Of a stretch of DNA of 64,000 nucleotides, positions 47,750 to 59,912 are shown one piece after another. Below the pieces are notes generated by a model, which was given only the letters and a program-made list of their open reading frames with translations, had not been told where the DNA came from and did no database searches. Both the position numbers and the translations under genes were made by a program. How positions within the stretch are numbered: position 1 is the stretch's first letter; the number at the start of each line of letters is the position of its first letter. Origin of the DNA: Grifola frondosa (Eukaryota; Basidiomycota; Agaricomycetes; Polyporales; Grifolaceae); the NCBI GenBank assembly GCA_001683735.1, contig LUGG01000032.1, positions 62,001 to 126,000 of the forward strand. The letters are read 5' to 3'.

Positions 47750-48915
47750 CTACAACGATCTCCTCACGCATGGCGTCAGTTTGAGTAGGAGCACCATAAA
47801 AAAGGACTGAGGACGCGGTGCGGACGGCCTCGAAGCTTCTTCGAGTAGTCGCTTCTGCATTTGAAGCTTCGCTTGTTCTGCAGCTAGGGCTGCACGAGCT
47901 TCCTCTAGCTCCCGCATGTCCTCCTCGTCTTGCGCTTTGACAGCCTCATCCATCTCTTTCCTCAGCTCTTCTAAGCGCTCCTGGTGCTTCTTCTCCCTCT
48001 CCGCGATCTCTCCGAGCAGAGCCGCGCCTGCAGCCGTAGCGTATATTGGCTTTTTCTCGTCCACGAGCTCCTTCTGGATGAGCATTACTTTGGGAGCGCT
48101 GCCTGCCAGGTGGCGCAAGATAACGTGGGCGGATTCAGCCGTGTTGGCGTGGCGGAACGGGCTGGCGCCCGCATCGATGGCAGATTTGAAGAAGATGTCC
48201 TTGCCGAAAAGCTCCTGTTCACGAACGACTCCGACCTCAGGTGCAATTTCTCCCCACATGTTCGTCACGATGGCACTGCTAGGGAGAAAATCGTCGCCAC
48301 AGAGTTGCTTGAAAAACCTGAAATTCCGGACGGCTGTCCCTCCCATTCTGTTATCGGAGATGCGGTGCATGTATATGATCCCGTTCAAGAGCTGTCCTTT
48401 CTCGTACCTGTGAGAACGGCATCCATGAACATGCGCACTTGCAACTGTTGAGAAAGAGACGTACTGGCTTGAGAAAAACTCAGTAACCATATTGAGCACC
48501 TCCGCATCCGTTTTACTGGTATCGTCGAAACCAGGAGTATCGATCAAAGTGATACTGTAGTTATCGAGCTGGAATGGCTGCGAGAACTGCATAGCATCCG
48601 TGCACGACTCCAATCCAACTCCCACGCGAAAATCGGAGCCGCTAGCAACATTGATGAACTACGATATACAATCTTCGGCTAAGAGAACAAGAAGTCGAGT
48701 ATCATGCAATGTGACTCACAGTTGTCTTCCCAGCGCCAGTGGGTCCTGGACCAAGATTCTCAATTATGCACCTAAGTGAGAAAAGGACGACCTACCCATC
48801 ACGCTGCATGGTGGCCAGACATGAGATGAACACATATGCAAGCATTATGGGTGACGTACGCAATAGTTACCGGCTTAGGAGCGAATTTGCTCTCTTTCTT
48901 AAGATTCTTCGCCAT
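47750..48915 (-). CDS. AIG1-like P-loop GTPase
   Basis: The protein starts MAKNLKKESKFAPKPVTI and then has the P-loop GPTGAGKTT, SCTDAM in the switch I area, G3 IDTPGFDD and a possible G4 TNMW. It ends in a charged coiled coil (EREKKHQERLEELRKEMDE ... LEEARAALAAEQAKLQ) and a hydrophobic C-terminus. The layout matches AIG1/GIMAP-like septin-related GTPases that are numerous in agaricomycetes. The P-loop is assembled across an 8-nt micro-exon at 48796-48803 (C GTG ATG G), flanked by GTACGT...CAG and GTAGGT...CAG introns. It joins VTIAVM to GPTGAGKTT. Further introns follow GKTT (GTGAGT) and SSQ (GTACGT). Cellular role is unknown. Confidence 0.85.
48796..48803 (-). other. 8-nt micro-exon of the AIG1-like GTPase gene
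   Basis: The eight bases encode the residues Val-Met before the P-loop, completing split codons on both sides. The upstream intron starts GTACGT and ends CAG. The downstream intron starts GTAGGT and ends CCAG. Without this exon the P-loop is not preceded by its usual beta-strand. Confidence 0.7.
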
Positions 48916-50194
48916 GTCGAAAGAATAATGAGACAAAGCTACAATAAGTACGGGGATGAACTCATGTTGTATTTATAGAGATGGCTTCAGGATGCGTTTA
49001 CGGCGAAACCGAGATGAGCAGGATGTAAAGAGCACCAATCAAATGACAGGTTGTCGGTCCTCGAGTGACGGACAGGATGGGAGTCGTCAGCAATGGGGCG
49101 TGCAGTCCAGAAAGGCACAATGTAGATAAGCTCATCGCGGCTACAAGCCCCGTTTGATTTGCACCCAGCGGAAATTAACGCAACGACGTGCAGGAGGGCG
49201 CGAAGAGTGCAACCTCTGAGCTTGCTATGCGCACGAGGATAATGAGGTTTCAAGGCGGATCGGCGAATCGGCATACAAGCCTCGAGTAATCAGCGTGCAT
49301 AACACATATCACCTCCCCTGTGTCAATCAAACGTGCAACGCATGGTGCAAGAGTTCCAACACATTGAAGCACGCTTCACTTTCGCAAACTCCAGGCTTCG
49401 TAATGTGGACGACATTCGCGTAAGAGGCTGCCACATCTCGCACCTTCCACGATCCCATGTTAGAAAGATAAGGGACTGAATGAGGAAAAGTCGAACGGCG
49501 TAAGCAGCGATGAAGCGCACAGTGGTGTCTAAAGGAAGCATAAAAGCATGACCCATAACCTCCTGCACTATGCAGGCATGAGTTATCCCGTGAAGTGGCC
49601 CTCATTGCATACGCATTTATTAAGATTCCCATCCTGTCAAATGTTGGACGAACTAGAATCATGCATGTACAAGTTGATCTCACCGCATATCCCAGGGCCC
49701 GGGAAGACAAGCCGGGCCGGACGACACTCGACGATAAAGCCTCTTGGCAATATGCTCCGTACGATGGGCGCAGTCATCAAGAAATGTGATTATGTGGTAT
49801 CCGTTGGACAAAGCCCGGAATACAGCGACAACGCGGGACCATGAACGACGATCAAAAAAAAAAAGATGCGGATGCGAACTTCGAGCGGAGACGATGGCCC
49901 AGAAACACCGCCACAGCTGACAATGTGCACTCGATAAACATTATTAATGACGAACTTGAGAACAGCCTCACGGTGCGATGCGAGGACAGAAAGGACTTAA
50001 AATCAAGAAATCCGAAGAACAAGCAGAATTCACACTAGAAAACCTATAAACCCTGTTTGACTTTCTGGTCTCATTAATGTTCAAAAGGTTACACATGCGA
50101 TGATATTGACGAAAGGGCTCCAAGACAACCTAGAGCTACAGTTGAGACTTCGTTGTGAAGGTGTTCATAACTGTGTATCCACTGATATCATTTC
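48916..50194. other. intergenic, no gene seen
   Basis: About 1.3 kb: promoter of the GTPase gene and 3' flank of the third aspartic protease-like gene. No supported frame. Confidence 0.4.
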
Positions 50195-50263
50195 TCACGC
50201 ATGCAACCACAAGCACATGTTGATGAGGATCAGGAAAACGACCCCGAGAAACTGGATTCCGCG

Positions 50264-52330
50264 TCAAGGAAGGGATGTCGGTACTTCTAGAGCAGTCCGG
50301 CGAATGGTCTGCCAGCGCGCCGCTATGGAATTCGCGTTACTGGTGGCGTTCGAAGCTGTTGTGCTCGGAGTAGCTGAGGAAGTGTCCGTATTAGTGGAGT
50401 TGGAGCTTGTGGCTGTGTCCGTATTAGAAGCAGAGGTGGAAGCGTCCGTATTCGTGGGAGAAGTAGAGTTGGAGCTTGTGGCTGTGCCCGTATTCGTGGA
50501 AGAGGTGTTGGTGTTCGTCGAATTCGTCGTGTTGGTGGCGTTGGTGGAAGTAGAGGTCGTAGAACTGGTATTCGAAGAACCTGCTCGCGCTCGGTTCAGG
50601 GCATCTGTCTCCAACCATGCTTTCGTAGCATTTGTAGTCTATATTCAGACGAGTTTTCGGGTTATTATCGTTCTAGAAGAGTATTTGGAATGCTTACACT
50701 GAGGAGCTGGACGGAAGGTAGGCCTTGTTCGGCATTGGACCAGTTGCCAAAGTTGAATTTCCCGTAAACGTTGCGGAAAAATGGATTGCCCAAAGTGAAA
50801 TCGATGGGTGCATTTTCCGGGGTGTACACAAACGTGCCGACGCATTTGATAGTACTATTGAAGTCTACGAGGTCAATCATATCGTATGGATGGATAGGAT
50901 ATTCCTTGCTACTGTGAACGGTTCATAATTTGAGACTTGCAGCACAATACAAAGACAGATACGACATACCCAAGAACAAAGGTGAAATTGACCTTGGTGT
51001 CGCAAGGAACCTCATACCCGCCAGTGGACATTCCAGGCACAGAAGTTTGGAACGTCGCATTGGGGACATTACGGTAGATAGTATCGACGAGGCCTTTCGG
51101 CGCAAGCACTGAGTGTCATGTCCATGAGCTAAGTCACATCGCCGATATATTAGGTACGAACCATAGCGATATCCCGTGTCAAAGATAGCGGAGCTTCCAT
51201 TAGCTGAAACGGTTGAATTCTCGGATACGATAAGATGTCCTGTCTTCGACTCTTCTTTGTCGACCAGGATGCCATCAACCGAGATCTGCCATGCTATATG
51301 ACTAATCACCGGCAGAGTTGGCATTGCTGAAATGTTGTTGCCCGCAACATCTACTAAAGTAAGATTGGTTTCACCTGACGAGCAAATCCATCATTACCGC
51401 GAAATGAGTGGTGACTCTCATAGCTCGTACCGATTGCAAAATTCCCTCCAGATGTGGTACCATTTGCGAAACGACTCTCGTGTAGGGTAAAATAATCGGA
51501 ATCATTGTTGAAATTACTGAATACCTGCAAGGCAAATGATAAAGGATCAGTTTTCTTCAGGAAAATGTAAAAGAATAAACGGACATTGTCCAAGAAGGGG
51601 AAACTAATATTTGTATGGTTTTCCTTGCTCCAGATAATAGAATTATAAGGACTGTATGGCAATTAGTAACAAAATACTACCTCAACGAGGCACGTACGAT
51701 CCAAGACCCAATACGCCGTTCCAAAATCCCGATCGAGTGCGACTACTCTTAGGTGCCTTTACTGAGCGATATGGCGTAAGTTCCGAGCTAACGACAAATT
51801 GGGACAGAAGAGGCTTACAGAGGTATTGATCTTGAACTGTATATCCACCAAACGTAACGTTTGCCATGGTAATTTCACCGTTCACCGGTTCGCCGTCTCT
51901 ATAAACTATATGTGAGTACCAAATATGAATATACAACTGTACGGAAAGGGACTGACGAACTAGGAATCTGTGTATAGTCTCCTGTATCCATCAGGTTGGG
52001 AACAGTAACATTTCTAGTATCTATCCATAAATCGGACTCCGACGTGTCGAGGATAACCTAAACGTAGAGTAAGATAAGTTCAGATTGATAACAGGGCCAG
52101 CAAACCTGAAATTGTATGCCGTTGACGTAAATGGCTGCGGTGTATGCGATGCCTTCAACATTAGAGAATGTGAAGTTGTTAGAGTTCGTTCCGTCGAACA
52201 TCACTACCGCTGGTGCAGGGTACTGGCTAGGTTGCACGTCAGTTGAATTGTCTCCACGACGTTCAGGTGGTAAATTTGAAGCGAGGGCAGATGTTAGAAA
52301 GAGAGATATAACGCTGGTTAGAGCGAGCAT
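50264..52330 (-). CDS. degenerate aspartic protease-like protein with Ser/Thr/Asn-rich stalk
   Basis: A signal peptide (LTSVISLFLTSALA) precedes YTAAIYVNGIQFQ. The first active-site region reads VILDTSESDLWID, so the glycine of DTG is serine. The second reads AIFDTGYRYG, where the usual Thr/Ser after DTG is Tyr. Both aspartates remain. Exons follow the order of the relatives at 44852-46991 and all junctions keep phase, so it is not a frameshifted pseudogene. After ALNRARAG comes a stalk made almost only of Ser, Thr and Asn (50310-50590), likely heavily O-glycosylated. The frame then stops at 50264-50266. Six sense codons beyond that stop, the same frame encodes FLGVVFLILINMCLWL, an anchor-like tail ending at 50195. 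It may be a non-catalytic homologue. Confidence 0.78.
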
Positions 52331-53396
52331 GGTGTACTAGTTGGTTTCGAACAACCCTGCCGAAATCTACGTTTATGTAGACTCGAACAAAGCACTCATC
52401 AGAGAATCGAGGAAAGATCACACACATCAAACCATATGTCCAAGCATGTCAATGGCCACAAACTTGAGATGCGCAAGCCAAGCGTAAATATCAAGCACAC
52501 TCGCCGTCAAACACATCGGGGTTGATTGGGGGTCCGCACTACCATATATGCAATGTAGCGGCTCACTGGAAGTAGTGATAATAACATAGAAAACTATGGA
52601 AGAATATTATGGTCAAAAGTATCTGTGGTTTGAGACTACCAACTCACCTTCAAGGTCGTCCTTCGGCACATGTCATGAGCCGGTCTCACAACTCATAGCT
52701 GTGCCCATTGAATTCACGCTTTCGTACCCGAATCGACTAGGGTGGCGTCCATCGTCAAGTCGCAAAACAAGCGCGCTTGGTCAAGCCGCTGTTGGAAATT
52801 TGTGCCTCAGAAGCGTTGTCGTATCTCACTAAGATATTGTCTAATTCAATGCTGGTATCAAGCCAGCCTGATGCGTTGCTCGATTAATTAATATTCAGCT
52901 GCAGATAATATAGACCACAGCATGAATCGTACCGTCGAGCATAAATTCGAAAATTTCGCTTAGTTTAGAACTCTCCGTCCTTGGTCATGCGGGTGCACCA
53001 AATATTGGCGAAGAGTTTGCAGATATCATCCAAGATGATTATCCATGCGACAAAGGCGTGTTTGTGTAGTATTCTGAGAGGTGTTTTGATGAAGCTCGAA
53101 GATCCAACGTAATTAACACGGTTTGAGCGTTTGTTTTGAGAGACATCACGTGGCCGTGTTTAGGTTCGAGAAAATTGGAGTAAATTCGGATACTGTCCAT
53201 CGAGCATATACAGCATAAGTTATATCTACAAGTATGTACCGAGAATGACGGATCATCAACTGGAGATAGTATTTATTGCACATCTACAAGGAAACATATT
53301 AAAATGAGAGGTGAGCATGTCACTTATATTCAAAGGCCCGCAACCTCCATCTCCCGCTGAACCACCGCCACCTGATCACCTGCAATGTTCATCAGT
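52331..53396. other. intergenic, no gene seen
   Basis: About 1.1 kb between two minus-strand genes. No supported frame and no obvious repeats. Confidence 0.4.
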
Positions 53397-55517
53397 TCAC
53401 CGCAACAGCAGAAGGGACAAGAAGCCATCGAGAAGCATACCCATCACCGGCGAGGCATTCCTAAACGTGTTCATCGCCGCAAAGACCTTCTGCAACATAG
53501 TACGAAGCATATCCACCTCTTGGGTCCGAGGAAGATCGGAGCCAGCAGCGGCTATATCGGCGCCGGATGAGGAGTCGGTCTCCATAGAGTGCAACCGCAA
53601 AATCTCACCGATCAACACTCGACAGACCGCCGTCCAAAGGATCTACTAAGAATTAGCCTTGGGACGGGGAATTGTAGGAGGAAACATACCGCAAGGATAG
53701 GGTCGACAAATGACCACTCCGAGACATTGAGCGTGTCGAGCGCTGCTACTGCTGCCTTGGCTGCCGCTACATCCTTGCTCTCGCCTATCCGGTTGGGTTC
53801 CTTGAAATTACTATGCAGCTGTATCGTAGCTGCTCTAGCAAAGGTGTAGGTTACAAGAGAAGTTCTGGCAATGTCATCATCCACGACAAATTCCAAAGGC
53901 AGTAACGAAGCGGTGAATTGATCAATAACGCTATCCAGGGCCATGAAATTACCATAAAAATTAGTAGTGTCGGGCATGGCTGTGGATGACGTAGTCAGCA
54001 TATGTCACAATATAATGAGCACCAAAGAAAAATACAAACTCGGAGTCCATTGAGATGCAAGGCATGTCGCTCTCTCGAATAAAGCGGAGGCTTTGGCGTG
54101 GAGCGCAAGATGGGAAATCCCATCACCAACAGGGTGGGCTGCAGGGCCGTGCAGGAACGTATGTACAGTGCGGGAGCTTCGTAAATCGAGCAGCATTCCT
54201 CCCTACATATGTACGAGATTAGCGCAAAGACAAATGATTTGTCTTGTCGCATATCTACTCACCTCTTCATATTGCGACATCTCTAGAGGCCACGGCGTAT
54301 CGATCTGTGCTCCGATGTCGCCATTCATGTGTGATGGGGACCCAAGAGCGACAGTCCAACTCTTGTCGAGTAAAAAGACGACCCAAAAGGCGCGAACACG
54401 TTCCCCTTCCTCGATAGAGTCATGCGGAGGAGGAAGATTAGCTTGTTGCAAGTGCGCGAAGTTCCGGCTCGACGGCTCGGTGAGACTTCTGATTTTGTTG
54501 AGTCCGCAGCTTAGCGCAAGCGCAACGGCTGCACTGCAGTGGTACCGACCCTCGAGAAAGCGAGATATTGAGAAGAAGTACATTGCTAGGAGGACCTCGG
54601 CCTGGATAGTGTTTATCATGCTGTACGGTGGTTCATGCCCGAGAGTGCTGGACAAGGTGGTAGTAACGCGGGCAAGATAGGCGGGCTCGTGATGGATAAG
54701 AGAGTTATTTCCGGACAAGTGAATACCCCAAAGATACACGGCATTGAGTAAGGCCGGCGAGACTTGTGCCTTTCGGACGTCTGGGTCAGGCTGTTGAATG
54801 GCCTGCAGAAAGCGGGGAATATGAAGGAAAGAAACCGAGGGAACCCCAGTGAGGTAGGAAGGATCCAACTCTGAACGTATTCAGTCAGATGTTATATTTT
54901 TTTCCGGAGAAGGCCGTAACTAAACTCACAATACTCGCACGAGTTCTATGGAGGGCTCTGAAACAGGATCAGAAGGCAGTGCATGAACAGGACTACCCGA
55001 TGATGTCCGGACAATGGAAGCAGGCGATATGACAGGACTCGCGTCACCGCTGAACATAGAGACACTAGACGATGCGATAGACCCTGAACCAAACGTCAAT
55101 GACTGCCAGAGGCAGGGCTTTATCGCCTCACCAGTTGGAGAAAATGGTTGATCGGGAGTATCCACAGGATTGTGCAATACAACTGACGGTCGGACTAATT
55201 CTGGATGCTCCAATTCGTGAATCTTAGTCTCGAGACGCGCAATACGGTCCTCAAGAATTTGCGTTGGACTTGGACCAGGACCATCAGTGTATTCACAGTC
55301 GGATTCTCTATTGGTACGAGTGCACTGCCCGCAGATTGGTCTTGCCCCATCGCATCTCTAAGAGCAATTGTGATTAGCGAAGCATTGACAATCAGTAATT
55401 CAACGTACACACCATTTTGCGTCGGCGGCAGTTCAGACAGGCTGCGCCGCGGGGAGCCCTCCTGGAAATAGAGGGTCCTGCCATGGAAGATGGAGCGTCT
55501 GTCTCTTGTTCTGACAT
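53397..55517 (-). CDS. Zn2Cys6 fungal transcription factor
   Basis: Start MSEQETDAPSSMAG at 55517. The binuclear zinc cluster is split by an intron: CLNCRRRKM in exon 1 (donor GTGTGT) joins RCDGARPICGQCTRTNRESD-C in exon 2, giving the C6 pattern. A leucine-containing linker (ILEDRIARLETKIHELEH) could dimerise. The middle homology region follows: VSFLHIPRFLQAIQQPDP, LLAMYFFSISRFLEGRYHC and FWVVFLLDKSWTVALGSP. Later exons read GGMLLDLRSSRTVHTFLHGP, NFMALDSVIDQFTAS and a C-terminal helix (EVDMLRTMLQKVFAAM). The join near 54890-54925 is not fully resolved in phase. It is a sequence-specific DNA-binding regulator. No nearby biosynthetic gene identifies its target. Confidence 0.88.
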
Positions 55518-57100
55518 TAGTAAGATTGTTGATGAGAAATAGTGCGATGAGATTCGAAGTACTTCAATAGAAGTGCGGAAACAGAACTGCTGAGCGGAGA
55601 TTCGAACGGACGCAGTTTATATAGCACATATCTCGAGTCCTGTGTACATTCAGCACTTTTTAGAATTGACGCGCCAGCGACTTCCTAGCGCGATACGGAA
55701 ACGTTCGCATTCTGGTTGCGGAGGCCACCGAGTCACCGCATACGTCATTCGTGTAGATTCATCCGCTACTTTCTCCTATAGTAAGCCATGAAAATTTTGT
55801 CGGAGAGCAGCCCGAACGGACATCGTGTGCGCTATCTGTAACTTCAAACGTAAGAGGGGCAATTCCTAGTCATCAGCGTTACATGTGGATCGGGAGCAGG
55901 GGGAACGCGCAGGAGCCAGTCACAGCGTCGGTTTGAATGCCTCCATCGTAGCATCCCGCAGCTAACGCAGACCGGCGGTCACTGGCCCAGCTAGCCACTA
56001 TTGCTGCCGTATCTCGTCTTAACATCTTCGAAATGAGCACAGCTTCAAGTTGGTGCCGCTCGCTGCAAGTCCGTAGAACTCCGTTGGAACTCCGTGCGGC
56101 CATAACCGATCCGTCCTCAGGTGTTGTTTACATGTGTTTGGCAGTAGAAATCGTCGACTGAACGTTGAATTCAATGTTGGCGTATATATTTGGACCGTCC
56201 ACCTCCTCAGTCGAGGTCGGCGTTAGTTTCGACTCATTTTAAATCAGGCCACCCTCGACTGCGACTCGGTAACCACTCCGAGAACCCAGCTGCTGACGTT
56301 GCATGAAAATCACGCAGAAGTTGATACAACAACATAGACATCTATGCGGAGCACATTTGCTCAGAATACGTTCGCGATTAGACAATAACTCCGTCGGCGC
56401 CGGTAGCGCATCCTTATCAGGATTCAGGCCTGGTTCTCCCGAAGGGAATCTATTAATGCATTATGATGTAATATCCTTGGGATTATAGTAACAGTTACCT
56501 TTCGCAGTTGTCGGGCATTCTCGGAACCCAGTTCAAGTTGCCTGTCATGGCAAGTGAGAAACAACACCTCCAATGATAACGTTCAAGATTTGGATCGCAG
56601 GATGATATCAAGTTCTTGCTGCCATCGTGGTGCTAAAGGACTCTGAACATGCGACAGACGGGGAATAACAGTAACCGTGAAGCAGTCTTTATCTGGTCGC
56701 GCGTCTTCGCCGAGTAAAAAATCTACGTTGAGCTTCGTCGAATGATCTTGCACGGGATCGTTGATGGCATTTGTACGCCCCGATCACCAATTGAAAAATG
56801 ATCTGAAGCTTGTGCACGTGCACGGCTGTGTCCAAGATCTCAAAGCAAACCTTTCTAATATTATCAGCATGAATATTATTAATACTTTGGGTCAGATTAC
56901 TAGTGACTTGCATCAACGCGTGATTAATATTAAGTGAATGTACACGGTCGGCTGGATTCGGATGTCTAGTGGACAACGATCGTGCGTGTATTACATAATT
57001 AAGGCTATTGGCTTTAGAATTCAACTAGCGCAAACAAACCAGTTGTGGCAACAGCCAGAACACGTTACGCTTTATCGTTTCTTACCTCTGCGTCACTCTC
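55518..57100. other. long intergenic stretch, no gene seen
   Basis: About 1.6 kb separating the Zn2Cys6 gene and cwc2, which are divergently transcribed. AT-rich segments such as TAATATTAAG near 56930 occur. No supported frame. Confidence 0.4.
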
Positions 57101-58376
57101 ATGAGCTCTATCACCGCTGAAACTCAGGTGTCTGTCCCTAAAAAGCAGAAGAAGCTCAAGCCTGCGCGTAAACAGGTAAAGCCTGGCGATGTTGAAAAGA
57201 AGGAGGCTCCTCAGACCGGAAAGGAATACAGTAAGTGTTTATAACATCCTGCACTTCCAGGCTCACGTAACATATCTTTCCAGACATATGGTACAATAAA
57301 TGGGCTGGAGGGGACCGAGAGGATAGTTATTCAAAGTCAGTATGCGTCCCTACGGCTTAGCAAGCATGATTTCTGATAGCTTTCCACCACAGTAAGACGA
57401 AGTCGCAGACGCGCTGCAATATCCGAAAAGACGCTGGTCTTACTCGAGCAAATACCACCGGCATGAGGTATTGCTGCCTCTTTTTTGCGCGGGGATGCTG
57501 TCCATATGGCTGGGAGTGCGAGTACTTGCATACGCTCCCAGACCCGTCGACGGCGCTCCCTGATACGTCAAAGGATTGCTTCGCGCGAGACAAATTTTCT
57601 GATTACAGAGACGATATGGGCGGAGTGGGGAGCTTCCAAAGGCAGAACCGAACGTTATACATCGGACGGATCAAGGAGACAGGCACAGGCGTGGAGACTG
57701 AGGAGGTCGTCCGGCGTCATTTCAAGGAATGGGGGGAAATTGAGAAGAGTGAGTCACTGTTGTGTCTGTCATGCAGACGTCGATTGCTCACATATGCTCA
57801 CTCATCTGCTTAGTACGAGTGCTGCAGTACCGCAGTGTCGCCTTCGTGACGTATGTGTCCGAGCTTTCCGCACAGTTTGCGAAGGAAGCGATGGCCTGTC
57901 AATCATTAGACAACGACGAGATCCTCAATGTCCGTTGGGCAACGGAGGATCCCAATCCTACTTCCAAAGTTGCCGAGAAGGAGCGGCTCGAGGAGATTGG
58001 TCGGGAGGCTATTCAGGCTCGAATGGATCCTCGCATTGTGGATGCGATGCGGTCCATCAGGGCGCTTGAAGATGGCGATGTGTTGGATGCCGAAGACGGC
58101 TCACAAGAAGACGATGACGAAGCACGGCCATCGAAGAGACGGAGGCTCCAAATAGAAAACGAGGAAAGGGTGCAGGAACCGGAATCGGAACCTGAGCCTG
58201 AGCCGCAGCGGGATTCGACAGGGATTTTGAGTGCAGATACGCTGGAGGGATTGAAATATTTTGCTGAGATACGGAGACGAAATGGGCTAGGAAGCACACT
58301 GGCCAAAGTTGTTGCTCCACCCCAACCTGTGGCGTTTGGTTTGGACCTTACGGGCTATGGGAGTGACGATGACTAG
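57101..58376 (+). CDS. cwc2: pre-mRNA splicing factor Cwc2
   Basis: Cwc2 belongs to the Prp19-associated complex and contacts U6 snRNA near the catalytic core of the spliceosome. Start MSSITAETQVSVPKKQKKLK at 57101. After the Torus-like segment (DIWYNKWAGGDREDSYSN-KTKSQTRCN) comes the CCCH zinc finger CCLFFARGCCPYGWECEYLH. Then comes the RRM, with RNP2 RTLYIGRI and the RNP1-like strand RSVAFVTYVSELSAQFA. The C-terminus is acidic with RPSKRRR. Four exons join cleanly: donors GTAAGT after EY, GTCAGT after SYS, and GTGAGT after EIEK. No frameshift is needed. Length about 350 residues is normal for the family. Confidence 0.92.
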
Positions 58377-58470
58377 AGTTGTTGTTGTCGGTTATATGAT
58401 ATTGTTACATCTCTGCATAGCGTGTACGAACGAGGTCCATGGACATATTTACGGGTAAATTGTGTACAAT
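58377..58470. other. tail-to-tail gap between cwc2 and tma46
   Basis: Only 94 bp separate the two stop codons, so the 3' UTRs or polyadenylation regions of the convergent genes probably overlap. Confidence 0.6.
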
Positions 58471-59912
58471 TCAGTCTGAGCCTGCTGAGGATGTTCCGCC
58501 ACCCTCTGCATCGTGTGCGGGACCTTCCGACTCATCCTCCAGTTGCAAGTCGTGTATTCGCTGTGCCTCAGCAGCTAGATCCTCTTCCTCCTTTTGTTTC
58601 CTGTACTGGGCAAGATCCCACTCTTCTTCCTCAACCTCCTCCTCATCTTCAAACCATTCGGGATTGTATGTGAACTGGCAAAGAAACCTCAGAACACGAC
58701 AAAGCGGCTAAAGCAACGGAACGTACCAGATCCCTTCCGCTCATGCCGCTATTCTTACCTGCAGCATGCTGTGCATCCTTCGTCTTCCGCAGTGCATCTT
58801 CTTCTGCCTGCTTCTTGTTCATGCGCGTTTGTTTCCATTTCGCAAAGGACTCGGGAGTCACCGGCGTCAAGTTGGAACCCAATTTGTGTCGCTGGAAGGT
58901 CTCATCGGTACCAGCGCATGACGAAGTTTGAATGACAAACCTCGACCTCTAGGAACTCTTCCAGGCTGATTGTGTTCGCCTTTTCCGCATCTTCCGCGGC
59001 TTTCTTCTGTGATTTGAGCACAAACCCGGGCGGTAGCGCATGCCGGTAGTGACACGATTCGCCGTTTGGACACTCCCAGAACCAACCGTACCTGAACAAC
59101 ACATTGAATTAGGAAAAAAAAACGCCATAAAAGGAGCAGTGCGCATACTTCTCCGATTCAATTGCTTGTATAAAGTACTTGCACACGATCTGGAAGAGAT
59201 TATGAGCAGAATTCGCTTAGTAGGGCCTATGACAACATACATCTGTCGTTGTCCGTGGGTTTCCAGTCTTCGAAAGGACGACGGTCCGGAGTTTCTCCTC
59301 GTCCCACTTGTCCATGGTATCTGAGGGACGTTTGGGGATTAAATCCTGCAGCGAAAATTCAGTTCACGCACCCGTCATCTTGTCCTCTCGACTATCTTCG
59401 TACAAATTCTTCTTCTCCACCTTCCGTCCCACATCCAGGTCATGGCTGAATTTGCACTTGCTCCCTTTGTCACAGTGACCTGCCTTATAGAAGGCGCACA
59501 ACACTGTTTTGGGATCGACACCGAAAGGAATCTTCTGGGTCTGCACCGGCTTAAACAATGCGGCTTCCTCTTTCTTCCGCTTTTCCATCTCAGCCTTCTC
59601 CTTCTCGCGCAATGCCTTTTCCTTCTCCTTCTCCAAGGCCGCACGAGATTTCCTGTCCTGTGCCTGCTGCTTCTCTATCGCAGCGATCTGCTTCTGGACT
59701 CTGGCAGATTTATTTTTCTGCGAACATGCAGCTTATTCAGTAACTCATACGCACAAACAAACATCACAAGTATACATTTTTCATCCCGAAGGTCTATAAT
59801 TTCCTCGTCGACAACTTCTGTGAACATATCAGATAATTCGGGCTGTGAAAGAGGGTACCTTGTCCTCCTTAGGCTTCGAGCTCGAGCCCGCTTGTTGCTT
59901 TTTGGGAGGCAT
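58471..59912 (-). CDS. tma46: CCCH zinc-finger protein Tma46 (ZC3H15/DFRP1 homologue)
   Basis: Tma46 and its animal homologue ZC3H15 bind and stabilise the translational GTPase Rbg1/DRG1 on ribosomes. Start [18 protein letters not shown] at 59912. The first CCCH finger is [19 protein letters not shown]. The second is [30 protein letters not shown], followed by [13 protein letters not shown]. The DRG-binding region reads [34 protein letters not shown] and [19 protein letters not shown]. The central part is a Lys/Glu-rich coiled coil ([19 protein letters not shown]). About six introns with GTATGT-type donors join in phase and no frameshift is needed. Start codons of this gene and the next are 241 bp apart on opposite strands. 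Confidence 0.9.
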
